The notes under the pieces were generated by a model. The model did no database searches, had not been told where the DNA came from, and saw nothing but the letters and a program-made list of their open reading frames with translations. The position numbers were made by a program, and so were the translations under genes. Of a stretch of 20,572 nucleotides of DNA, positions 1 to 6,651 are shown piece after piece (positions within the stretch are counted from its first letter, which is position 1; the number at the start of each line of letters is the position of its first letter). The DNA is from a virus: the IMG/VR virus record IMGVR_UViG_3300027906_000197, positions 1-20,572 of that record. One strand, written 5' to 3'.

Positions 1-2
1 AG

Positions 3-92
3 CTTTCAGAGTATGAACAAGAAGATAACACGAAGTCGAGTCAGACATTTGCTTGCTCTGGTGACGTGTGTGAAGTAGTCGATATAACATAG
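3..92 (+). CDS. C-terminal end of an unidentified protein, cut by left edge
   Basis: The frame starting at base 3 is open for 29 codons to a TAG at 90-92 and encodes an acidic, soluble tail (LSEYEQEDNTKSS...) with two cysteines. The next gene's Shine-Dalgarno sequence (TAGGAGT) overlaps this stop codon, as expected for adjacent genes of one operon. The frame starting at base 1 is also open, to a TAG at 76-78, but gives a basic, less phage-like tail and no such junction. The function cannot be told from 29 residues. The choice of frame is inference. Confidence 0.5.
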   Translation, partial: LSEYEQEDNTKSSQTFACSGDVCEVVDIT

Positions 93-101
93 GAGTTAAA
101 T

Positions 102-218
102 ATGGACGTAATAGCAACAGCAATAATCGTTTTCTTTGCTACATTCAGTGTAACAGAGAAGTATCTTGAACCTTGGGTCAACGATAAAGTTGAACAGTAT
201 TATGAAGCAAAGGAATAA
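102..218 (+). CDS. 38-aa single-pass membrane peptide
   Basis: This is an ATG-started ORF of 38 codons plus TAA. A good ribosome binding site (AGGAG, at 91-95) lies 6 bases upstream of the start. Residues 2-17 (DVIATAIIVFFATFSV) form one short hydrophobic segment, followed by a charged tail rich in Glu, Lys and Tyr, so it is probably a small inner-membrane protein with a soluble C-terminus. It lies 4 bases before the next gene on the same strand. I do not recognise a family. Tiny membrane peptides are common among phage accessory genes, but neither a lysis nor a superinfection role can be assigned from sequence. Confidence 0.6.
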   Translation: MDVIATAIIVFFATFSVTEKYLEPWVNDKVEQYYEAKE

Positions 219-222
219 GTAA

Positions 223-420
223 ATGGCTTGGGTATTAGTAGCACTCTTTATATTTGATGGAGAGCCAATGATTATGAGTGACAACATCTTGTATGAAAAT
301 AGAGATAAATGTAATGTGGCTGCAGATATACGTAGCAAATACTTAGAGGCTACTAGACCTGAGTATATGGAAGACGCAAAATACTGGGTATGGTGTACTC
401 AGATACCACAGGAAGTATAA
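223..420 (+). CDS. 65-aa hypothetical protein with two cysteines
   Basis: This 65-residue ORF starts at ATG 223, with AAAGGA about 9 bases upstream inside the end of the preceding gene. The N-terminus (MAWVLVALFIF) is hydrophobic and short, like a beta strand or a weak membrane anchor. The rest is polar, with cysteines at residues 30 and 58 and a Tyr/Trp-rich patch before the second one (DAKYWVWC). The Cys pair could form a disulfide if the protein is exported. Its stop overlaps the next start (TAATG), so translation is probably coupled. Short proteins of this look recur in marine phage genomes, but I know of no established function. Confidence 0.65.
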   Translation: MAWVLVALFIFDGEPMIMSDNILYENRDKCNVAADIRSKYLEATRPEYMEDAKYWVWCTQIPQEV

Positions 421-611
421 TGAAACTAGAACGTGAAGCTACAGATTACATGGAGGCAAAGCGTGAACAATTCAAGAAAGACTTGAACAAAGCCATAAGA
501 GTGGCAGACAAATTCCTGCTAGATAACCTTGAGGACAATGACCAGCGCAAGAAAGCTAGAGATAAACTCCTTGAGTGTAAGATGTGGGCAGGACATAGCT
601 ATACAAAATAA
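420..611 (+). CDS. 63-aa charged helical hypothetical protein
   Basis: The chosen start is ATG at 420, which overlaps the upstream stop as TAATG and has AGGAA at 410-414 at good spacing. A longer reading from ATG 390 would add ten residues overlapping the upstream gene and has no better ribosome site. The 63-residue product is very rich in Lys, Glu, Asp and Arg and is predicted almost wholly alpha-helical, with one Cys near the C-terminus (LLECKMWAGHSY). It is the last plus-strand gene, and its TAA sits immediately before the shared terminator. No family is recognised. It could be a small regulatory or host-interaction protein, but that is a guess. Confidence 0.65.
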   Translation: MKLEREATDYMEAKREQFKKDLNKAIRVADKFLLDNLEDNDQRKKARDKLLECKMWAGHSYTK

Positions 612-612
612 A

Positions 613-635
613 AAGGGCGCTTAATGCGCCCCTTC
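613..635. terminator. Bidirectional intrinsic terminator between convergent operons
   Basis: A perfect 6-bp GC stem, GGGCGC (615-620) with GCGCCC (626-631), encloses a 5-base loop. Read on the minus strand the hairpin is followed by TTTTTATTTT, a strong U-tract. Read on the plus strand it is followed by CTTCTTTT, a weaker one. It lies directly after the stop of the last plus-strand gene (611) and just past the stop of the last minus-strand gene (638), so it should end both convergent transcripts. Confidence 0.85.
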
Positions 636-637
636 TT

Positions 638-712
638 TTATACACAGTCACAGGTTGGACTGCACTTTTTATTTCTTAAGGCACACCATAGCCTCCATAA
701 GTATTTTCTCAT
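638..712 (-). CDS. 24-aa Cys-rich microprotein at the end of the late operon
   Basis: The ORF runs from ATG (712-710) to TAA (640-638), 24 residues. It begins MRKYLWRLWCALRNKK and ends with a cysteine cluster. Cysteines are at residues 10, 17, 21 and 23 (C-x6-C-x3-C-x-C), and the N-terminal half is basic and Trp/Leu-rich, which would suit an amphipathic helix. The main evidence that it is real is the ribosome site AGGAGGTGATCT directly before the ATG, one of the best matches to the 16S anti-SD sequence in the window. It is placed between the large internal virion protein and the terminator. I do not recognise a family. A metal-binding or membrane-active peptide is conceivable, but this is inference. 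Confidence 0.6.
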   Translation of the reverse strand: MRKYLWRLWCALRNKKCSPTCDCV

Positions 713-724
713 AGATCACCTCCT
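713..724 (-). promoter_or_regulatory. Extended Shine-Dalgarno sequence overlapping a stop codon
   Basis: On the minus strand the bases read AGGAGGTGATCT, followed at once by ATG. GGAGGTGATC is complementary to the 3' end of bacterial 16S rRNA over about ten bases, with 6 bases between GGAGG and the start. Its first two bases (AG) are the last two bases of the TAG stop of the 1187-aa gene, so terminating ribosomes would be delivered straight onto it. Confidence 0.75.
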
Positions 725-3700
725 ATATTTTAGCTACTGTTTTATACATATCTTTTAGATAGTCTACGTAGTCTAGGATAATACCTAGCTCTCTGTAATC
801 CATATCTTCTACTTTACCATCTATTCCAAACTGTTCTTTAGCCATACGTAAAGCATCAGTTCTTATTTCTTTATCAACTCCTGAAACCTTTGTTGCCATC
901 CTAAGTCTAGCATTCTCATTACCTCCATGTCCTTCCTCCATACGTTTACGCACGTAGCTTTTAATATTGCTTACTCTCTTTTTAAGTAGCTGCCTTCTAG
1001 CATTGAGGTCACCATTCTTAAATTTAGGAGTGTCTATGAGTCTCTGTAGTTCACTCTCCATGATAGGAGCCACCATTGTATTAAACACTTTGTCATATTC
1101 AGGCACTTTGGTACGCTCACTGGCTGTCCAATCATGCATCTCAGACATGGTGTATGCTTTTTCTGTAGCTGTTCTTCCAGGTTTTATTCGCAAACCAAAG
1201 ATACGAGCAAGAGGATTGGGGTCATAAATCTCACCTTCTCTACTTGCCACTCTTAGTTCTTCTCCTGTGAGAGCATCATCTCCAAACCCTGCACCCTTTC
1301 TATCTAATGAATCAAGCAAGCTTTCAAATATATTGTCTACATACTTGGTAGCTGACTGTGTAAAGACATTCATGCCATCTGCCTGACGGACATCTTTACC
1401 TGTATCATTTCCTACAACGAAACCATGTAGTTTGTTTACGAAATCTAATGGGCGAGTAACACCTGCAACAATATTACCTGTGGCTTTGTAGAAAGCGTCT
1501 AGGTTTGCGCCACGATTTGCACCTTCTTGACCCACGTTTGTAATAGCGTCTAGTGCGTTCATCAAGTCGTTACCAAACTGTATGTCTTTTGCTACCTGTC
1601 CTACCGCAAGCTGAGTTAATGCTTCTGTTGTTAGCTCTTTAGGTACAGGCTTACCCTCACGCATGTTGTTGCCCACACGTCCTACAGCTAGGAATATGGA
1701 GAATGGGAATGTGTTCTTTGCATCAACAATAGTACCACCTCCAACATTTATATCAAACACACCAAGATTTTGCTTCTGTCTTTCTTTGTCATATTCCATA
1801 GCTAGACCTAAACCAGTGCTACCAACTAAGAACCTACCAAATGCTTCTCTTTCATCTAAGGTTGCTTCTGTGTTTAATATACCTTTACCTGTTCTAACAT
1901 CCTTAGATTCTCTAAACATCCAACCTAGTGATTTACTTCTTCTAGTAAAGTCTCTAAGGATACCCATACCTGCAAGAGGTGACCACTGATAAGCAGAACC
2001 AACAACGTTATTCATAAACCTACCAAAAGGTATAATAGTACCTATTCCCGGCGTGTTTGAAGCGGTTTCAACTAGCTTTGCCACCTGTCCTAAAAGCTGG
2101 TCATTTGTTTGTGTGTAGTCCTTTGCGTACACAGATTTAAGAGTAGTGTCTATTGCAGCTTGTATTACATCCTCGCCTATCTCTGCGCCATCATCGTTCA
2201 AAGCTTGACGTAGTGTCATATTCTTTTCTGTGCGTAGATACTTGTCCATCTCAGTCATAAACATTTGAGACTTTGTAAATGTGTCCTGTATTCTAACACC
2301 TGAGATTTGTGCTGACGCATCTGCTACAGCTTCTGTAACCTTTACCATCTTTCCGTTAGGATCTATTCCATATCTTGCTGCCGTTGACTGATCAACACCA
2401 CCTGCATATGTTTCGAATAGTATTTTCTTTAGGTCTTTGTTTTCTTCTTTAGCAAGAAACCTCATGTACTCGTTATGAGTAGTGTAAGGGTCTAGTAAGT
2501 TGCGAAACTTTTGACCCTGCATCATAGTCAAAGCTCTTGCCTGTTGAAATGTTCTTGTAGCTTCTTTAGGATTAGTATACACCTGAGCCAAACCTTTTGC
2601 TCCCAATATACCAGAGTTAAATATGTCTGCCATAGTTTGCCCTAAGTAGAACTGTCCAAAGCCAAACACGTTGATAGCAGTTGTAGCAGGTGAGGACACA
2701 AGCATACGCTTCCACACAGACTGACCATATCTTAGTCTCTGCGCTCTCTTTAGTTCTTTGCCTATTTCTTGTTTAGCATCTATACTATCTACTGTAGCAG
2801 CTAGTGCATCTTGTGCTGATACAATAGAACTATCCAAGACTTTACGAAGTTGAGATTGCACATTCAGAGTAGCACCTGCCTCACTTAATTTCCTAGCAAG
2901 TAAATCACTGACCTTACCTTGGTTGCCTGTCAAATCTCCTACCTGAAAACCTGCACCTTTCAATGCTTGGTTTATTTCTAATATGGCATCATCATCAAAG
3001 TTACGTACAACGTTTGTCATCAAGTCAGAGACTGTCATTTTCCTAGTCATCTTGATGCCGTTTGCTTTCATAACTTTAGCAATACCACCTAGAGTTTCTT
3101 CTGTGCCTTTATAGTCTACACCAAACACAATATCGTTTATAAGTTCTGATGGCATAACAGCTTGATCGTAGAGTTTGCCTCTTTCTACTTTTTTACCCCA
3201 TTCATCTGCAGCTTGTATGAATGTATTCTTTACTTTTTTAGTTTGGTCTGATGGCAGTAAAGGCATAGCTTCTTCTATGATCCTGTTTGTCACACCTGCC
3301 AACGCTTCATCTGCATCCTCTGCAAGATTAGATGCACCACGAAACTTACCAAAGCCTAGCTGTGCAGCACCTGCCACACCACCAAGTAAAGAAGAGAAAC
3401 CTGTCTGTAGTAGGCTATACTTTTCCTGTGACCCTGCTCTCATAAGAGTTCTTTGAGCCATGTTATCCTGCAATACAGCAGCAGTAGAGTCTAAGGCAAC
3501 AGTTGCAATTAGAGACTTCTTACCTGCAGAATCAAACAGTTTATCCTGTGCTTCTCTAGATGCTTTTCTAGCTAACATTCTACGGTTTTCTTTAGCTACC
3601 TGTTTAGCAACTCTTGCTGCCGCTTTATCTGCTGCATTACTACTAGCACCTCTAGCTACTGCTCTCTTAGCTGCAATCTTTCCTGCCTTAAGACCTGCTT

Positions 3701-4286
3701 CTTTTGCTGCTTCTCTACCTGCACCACCCAACGCAGCTTCTCTTGCTGCTTTACGGACTATTTCGTTTACCGCTTTTTTGCCTCCAAAAGTAACAGCACC
3801 TGCTGCAAACTTTCCAACACCACCAGTAAGTAAGCCTAAGTAGTTTGTTGGATCTTTTGCCCCTGCCATGAGGTAGTCTCCTACACCACTAACTGCACCA
3901 AACGCACCATCATTTACAAACACATTACCTAAATTGTCGTATATATCATATGCACGTTTTACTTTTAGTTTCTTTGCTTCATCTGCTTTTGAAACAAAGC
4001 GCATCTCACCAGAGGTAGAGAGAACATTTGTGTTGAAGTACCGCATGTGTTTTACAAAGTCATCTACAACTTTTTCATCAGGAGCATCTCTATAGTCAAC
4101 ACCTTTACGTTCTATCATGTAGTCACGAATAGGATTAAGGTATTGGCTGTCTTTTACTATATCGTCTACGGTAAGAGAATCTTCACCAAATACAGGATCT
4201 CTTGTAGCACCTTCATAGGATGAGGATGTACGACTAGTGATTCCAACACCACGATATTGGTTCATTAAATTGTTGAAGCTACTCAT
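723..4286 (-). CDS. Large internal virion protein (1187 aa), ejection-protein type
   Basis: This is the longest gene in the window, in the promoter-distal position where T7-like phages carry their large internal core/ejection proteins (gp15-gp16). I infer the same role: packed in the head and ejected into the cell envelope with the DNA. Residues about 170-250 are extremely rich in Ala, Lys and Arg (KKAVNEIVRKAAREAALGG, AGKIAAKRAVARGASSNAAD), giving long basic amphipathic helices suited to binding DNA or membrane. A Gly/Ala/Leu hydrophobic stretch lies near residues 295-312. The rest is mixed helical with no Cys-rich or recognisable enzyme motif; in particular I see no lytic transglycosylase motif. 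Its ATG overlaps the upstream stop (TAATG), with AAGGTGAG as ribosome site. Similar very large proteins occur in marine phages. The exact family is not certain. Confidence 0.7.
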   Translation of the reverse strand: MSSFNNLMNQYRGVGITSRTSSSYEGATRDPVFGEDSLTVDDIVKDSQYLNPIRDYMIERKGVDYRDAPDEKVVDDFVKHMRYFNTNVLSTSGEMRFVSKADEAKKLKVKRAYDIYDNLGNVFVNDGAFGAVSGVGDYLMAGAKDPTNYLGLLTGGVGKFAAGAVTFGGKKAVNEIVRKAAREAALGGAGREAAKEAGLKAGKIAAKRAVARGASSNAADKAAARVAKQVAKENRRMLARKASREAQDKLFDSAGKKSLIATVALDSTAAVLQDNMAQRTLMRAGSQEKYSLLQTGFSSLLGGVAGAAQLGFGKFRGASNLAEDADEALAGVTNRIIEEAMPLLPSDQTKKVKNTFIQAADEWGKKVERGKLYDQAVMPSELINDIVFGVDYKGTEETLGGIAKVMKANGIKMTRKMTVSDLMTNVVRNFDDDAILEINQALKGAGFQVGDLTGNQGKVSDLLARKLSEAGATLNVQSQLRKVLDSSIVSAQDALAATVDSIDAKQEIGKELKRAQRLRYGQSVWKRMLVSSPATTAINVFGFGQFYLGQTMADIFNSGILGAKGLAQVYTNPKEATRTFQQARALTMMQGQKFRNLLDPYTTHNEYMRFLAKEENKDLKKILFETYAGGVDQSTAARYGIDPNGKMVKVTEAVADASAQISGVRIQDTFTKSQMFMTEMDKYLRTEKNMTLRQALNDDGAEIGEDVIQAAIDTTLKSVYAKDYTQTNDQLLGQVAKLVETASNTPGIGTIIPFGRFMNNVVGSAYQWSPLAGMGILRDFTRRSKSLGWMFRESKDVRTGKGILNTEATLDEREAFGRFLVGSTGLGLAMEYDKERQKQNLGVFDINVGGGTIVDAKNTFPFSIFLAVGRVGNNMREGKPVPKELTTEALTQLAVGQVAKDIQFGNDLMNALDAITNVGQEGANRGANLDAFYKATGNIVAGVTRPLDFVNKLHGFVVGNDTGKDVRQADGMNVFTQSATKYVDNIFESLLDSLDRKGAGFGDDALTGEELRVASREGEIYDPNPLARIFGLRIKPGRTATEKAYTMSEMHDWTASERTKVPEYDKVFNTMVAPIMESELQRLIDTPKFKNGDLNARRQLLKKRVSNIKSYVRKRMEEGHGGNENARLRMATKVSGVDKEIRTDALRMAKEQFGIDGKVEDMDYRELGIILDYVDYLKDMYKTVAKI

Positions 4287-5668
4287 TACTCACCTTTTAA
4301 TTGTTTAGGAGATCCATCAGGATTGTGTGTTGCACCAAACAATTCATCCCATTGATTAGGTCTTAGGCGTTCAGGCACAGGTGCGTTGCCTTTATAGATT
4401 TCTTCTATATCCTCACCACCAAGACCTGCTCCACCTAAAATATTACCAAGTCCTAACTCTGGTCTAGGTGGTACTCCCATTACGACATTCCCCTCGTCAT
4501 CACGGTAGTATACATTTTCTTGTATTCTTTGCTTTGTAAGTAACGCTTCTTCTTCAGTTGCTGTAAGGGGCGTTGGCGCTTTTTTATTTTTTTCGACAAT
4601 CTTTTTAACTGTTTCTGATGCCTCTTCAATAGTCGGTATTTCTCCTTCTTCTTCTTCTAGGTCTGGTAAAAATTCTGCTCTTAAATCGTTGTAGTATTCT
4701 AATCCAGTTGTATCATCTTCACCCCCACCTTCTTGGTTCATGGTGCGTATGATTATATCCTTTGTCATTGAGTCATCAAAGAAGCCTGTTGGTGTGTAAT
4801 CCTCTGCAGCTTTACGAATTAGGAAGTCTGCTTGCTCTAAACGTATTGCCATAGTTGCGTGTGCTTTTGCTTGCTGACCGCTTAGTACAACACCGTCTAC
4901 TATATATTGATTTTGCATCCCTAATTCATATGCTGCATTAACCTCATGCTCTCTAGCTTTCAGTCCATCGTTCTGTGCTGCTATTACATCGTTCCCAAAA
5001 TCAAACTTAGCTTGAGAGTTAAAGTTAGGCATATCTGCAAAAGTCATAGTAGCATTAGGCACAAGAGATTTGTACTCAGATTGTTGGGCTAGGAAGTTTA
5101 TATCAGATATGGACATATCGCCATAGAAATCCCCCTTATCAATTTCTCTATCTACCTTTGCTCTCTCATCAAAACCAAACAGATCTCTCATACCTCCCAC
5201 CTGTGGTGTTGGTGTTGGGTCTGTGGCTTCAGGTCTAGTAAGACTGCCACCATAAGTTTCCCTTGCTACCTTATCCAACTGCATGGTAATGTACTTAGGG
5301 TCTATACTTGGTATGCCTGTCATAGCAATACCAACATCAATATCTTCCTGTGTTAGCTGTTGACCTGCAATTAAATTATTTTCTGAGGCTATCTGTTGAA
5401 GCTTTGTATAGAAATCCTGAATACCTCCTGCTCCTGAAGACATAGCAGCAATAACTTGCTCTTTAGTAGCACCAAGTTGCATAGCTTGTCTGCCTATTTG
5501 TGCAGCTTGTTGCGCTCTTTGATTACGAACCCTAACTAGATCTAGATTACGTTCAGCCTTTTGCTTTTGTTCTTCTTTATATTCTTTGGCTTCTGTTTCT
5601 CTTTCTTCTATACCTTCAGTAATTTCTTCTAAGAATCCACCTGCGAAGGATTTCCAATCAAAACTCAT
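4286..5668 (-). CDS. Putative virion/internal protein with N-terminal coiled coil (460 aa)
   Basis: The gene starts at an ATG preceded by AAAGGATAAGAG. Residues about 12-60 are highly charged (ITEGIEERETEAKEYKEEQK and on), a likely coiled coil, followed by a Gln/Ala-rich helical part. The middle holds no enzyme motif that I recognise. The C-terminal third has an acidic run (DLEEEEGEIPTIEEASE) and then a Gly/Pro-rich tail (GLGNILGGAGLGGEDIEE). It sits between the 173-aa protein and the 1187-aa internal protein, and its stop forms TAATG with the latter's start, which suggests that the two are made and perhaps assembled together. A role as an internal core or scaffold-like virion component is inference from position and composition. 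Confidence 0.55.
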   Translation of the reverse strand: MSFDWKSFAGGFLEEITEGIEERETEAKEYKEEQKQKAERNLDLVRVRNQRAQQAAQIGRQAMQLGATKEQVIAAMSSGAGGIQDFYTKLQQIASENNLIAGQQLTQEDIDVGIAMTGIPSIDPKYITMQLDKVARETYGGSLTRPEATDPTPTPQVGGMRDLFGFDERAKVDREIDKGDFYGDMSISDINFLAQQSEYKSLVPNATMTFADMPNFNSQAKFDFGNDVIAAQNDGLKAREHEVNAAYELGMQNQYIVDGVVLSGQQAKAHATMAIRLEQADFLIRKAAEDYTPTGFFDDSMTKDIIIRTMNQEGGGEDDTTGLEYYNDLRAEFLPDLEEEEGEIPTIEEASETVKKIVEKNKKAPTPLTATEEEALLTKQRIQENVYYRDDEGNVVMGVPPRPELGLGNILGGAGLGGEDIEEIYKGNAPVPERLRPNQWDELFGATHNPDGSPKQLKGE

Positions 5669-5672
5669 ACTC

Positions 5673-6194
5673 TTATCCTTTCGCCATTAAGCCCATAGGC
5701 TTTTCTTCTGGGGTTGCTTCTTCCTCTTCAGTCTCACCTGCGTCAACTACTTCTTGCAACATTTGCTTTCCGGGATCTGCATCATCAGGGTTTTCAGACA
5801 AATAGTTTGCAACTAACATTTTCATTCTATCTATTTCTTTTTCTTTAGATTGTTTCTCATAATCTATGCCGTCTTCATCAACCTTAATACCCATAGTTTC
5901 AACAGCTTCTTTTAGGAAGTTGTGTATTGTTGGACCAACTCGCATAGCCGCATCTACTGAGTGCAATCCTCTCATAGTACCTGCTGTAGTTATGGACTCA
6001 ACAACAGGCTTTAGGGGTATACCTGTTTCCATTAACACAGCTATGTCATCTATCACATCTTTGTTAGCTAACTTCTTAACATAGTATACGGTAATATCCG
6101 TTATGTCAGACATCTCTGCAGGGTTCTCCCAAGGATTATTTTTAGGTTCGTCTGTGAGAGCTTGTCCTGGAATTGGTCTATCAAATGGGTTCAT
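5673..6194 (-). CDS. Conserved phage protein of unknown function (173 aa), FDRPIPGQ start
   Basis: The protein opens with MNPFDRPIPGQALTDEP, a proline-rich N-terminus that I associate with a small conserved protein of marine phage structural modules. It continues as an alpha-helical domain (about residues 30-120) and ends in an acidic tail (EETEEEEATPEEKP). There is no signal peptide, membrane segment or catalytic motif. The ribosome site is AGGATA, 7 bases before the ATG. It lies between the 148-aa membrane protein and the 460-aa virion protein, 4 to 9 bases from each. The family recollection is moderate. The biochemical role is unknown, but a virion or assembly function fits the location. 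Confidence 0.55.
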   Translation of the reverse strand: MNPFDRPIPGQALTDEPKNNPWENPAEMSDITDITVYYVKKLANKDVIDDIAVLMETGIPLKPVVESITTAGTMRGLHSVDAAMRVGPTIHNFLKEAVETMGIKVDEDGIDYEKQSKEKEIDRMKMLVANYLSENPDDADPGKQMLQEVVDAGETEEEEATPEEKPMGLMAKG

Positions 6195-6203
6195 CTTTTT
6201 ATC

Positions 6204-6650
6204 CTACTTAGTAAATCCTGCACCAAAGTATAAGCCTACGATAGCTGATACAATGTGTGTATCTAGTGGTGTTATTACAAAGCCTTGTGCGTACTGCCAC
6301 TTGACTAGTTCTGGCCCTGCCCCAAAGATAAAATCTAAGAAGCCTACCTGTACCTCAGTGTAGCCTACGTACACACCTACTTCTGGGTAGAACACAGCAA
6401 CCAACTTCGGCAACACTATTATAGCAAAGACTGCAGATAATGCAATAAGTCTTCTTGTCCATGCGAAGTGTTTATCATTCTTTCCAGCGTTACGTGCATC
6501 AGCTACAAACCCTGCGTTTGCGTTGGCACGTTCCATGAGCATCTTGTTCTGCTCTTGTTTCATCTTCATGCTCTGCCCCCAGATGGACATCACTCCACCT
6601 AAGACTGTGGAGCCAAGCATTGTTATTAGTTCTAGTGGTAGTCCAAACAT
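6204..6650 (-). CDS. Three-segment membrane protein, holin-like candidate (148 aa)
   Basis: Hydrophobic segments occur at about residues 5-24 (PLELITMLGSTVLGGVMSI), 67-88 (LIALSAVFAIIVLPKLVAVF) and 125-146 (a Gly-rich C-terminal helix, SAIVGLYFGAGF). Between the first two is a charged amphipathic stretch (MKMKQEQNKMLMERANANAG) ending in basic residues. The size and pattern resemble three-helix phage holins, such as the gene-transfer-agent type. It directly follows the LysM-lysozyme gene, with only one base between that gene's stop and its ATG, which is consistent with a lysis pair. Alternatively it is a virion membrane protein active during DNA ejection, since its neighbours look structural. 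The ribosome site is AGGAT. Confidence 0.5.
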   Translation of the reverse strand: MFGLPLELITMLGSTVLGGVMSIWGQSMKMKQEQNKMLMERANANAGFVADARNAGKNDKHFAWTRRLIALSAVFAIIVLPKLVAVFYPEVGVYVGYTEVQVGFLDFIFGAGPELVKWQYAQGFVITPLDTHIVSAIVGLYFGAGFTK

Positions 6651-6651
6651 T

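Noticed and set aside
96-338. A minus-strand ORF of 80 codons opposite the small plus-strand genes.
   Set aside because: It has no good ribosome site, would lie beyond the terminator of the minus-strand operon, and is antisense to two genes with good starts and spacing.
390-419. A longer start at ATG 390 for the 63-aa plus-strand gene.
   Set aside because: It overlaps the upstream gene by 31 bases, while ATG 420 has a TAATG coupling and a well-spaced AGGAA.
641-722. The stretch between the large internal virion gene and the terminator as empty intergenic sequence.
   Set aside because: It is almost fully used by the 24-aa ORF and its extended ribosome site, so it is not treated as non-coding.
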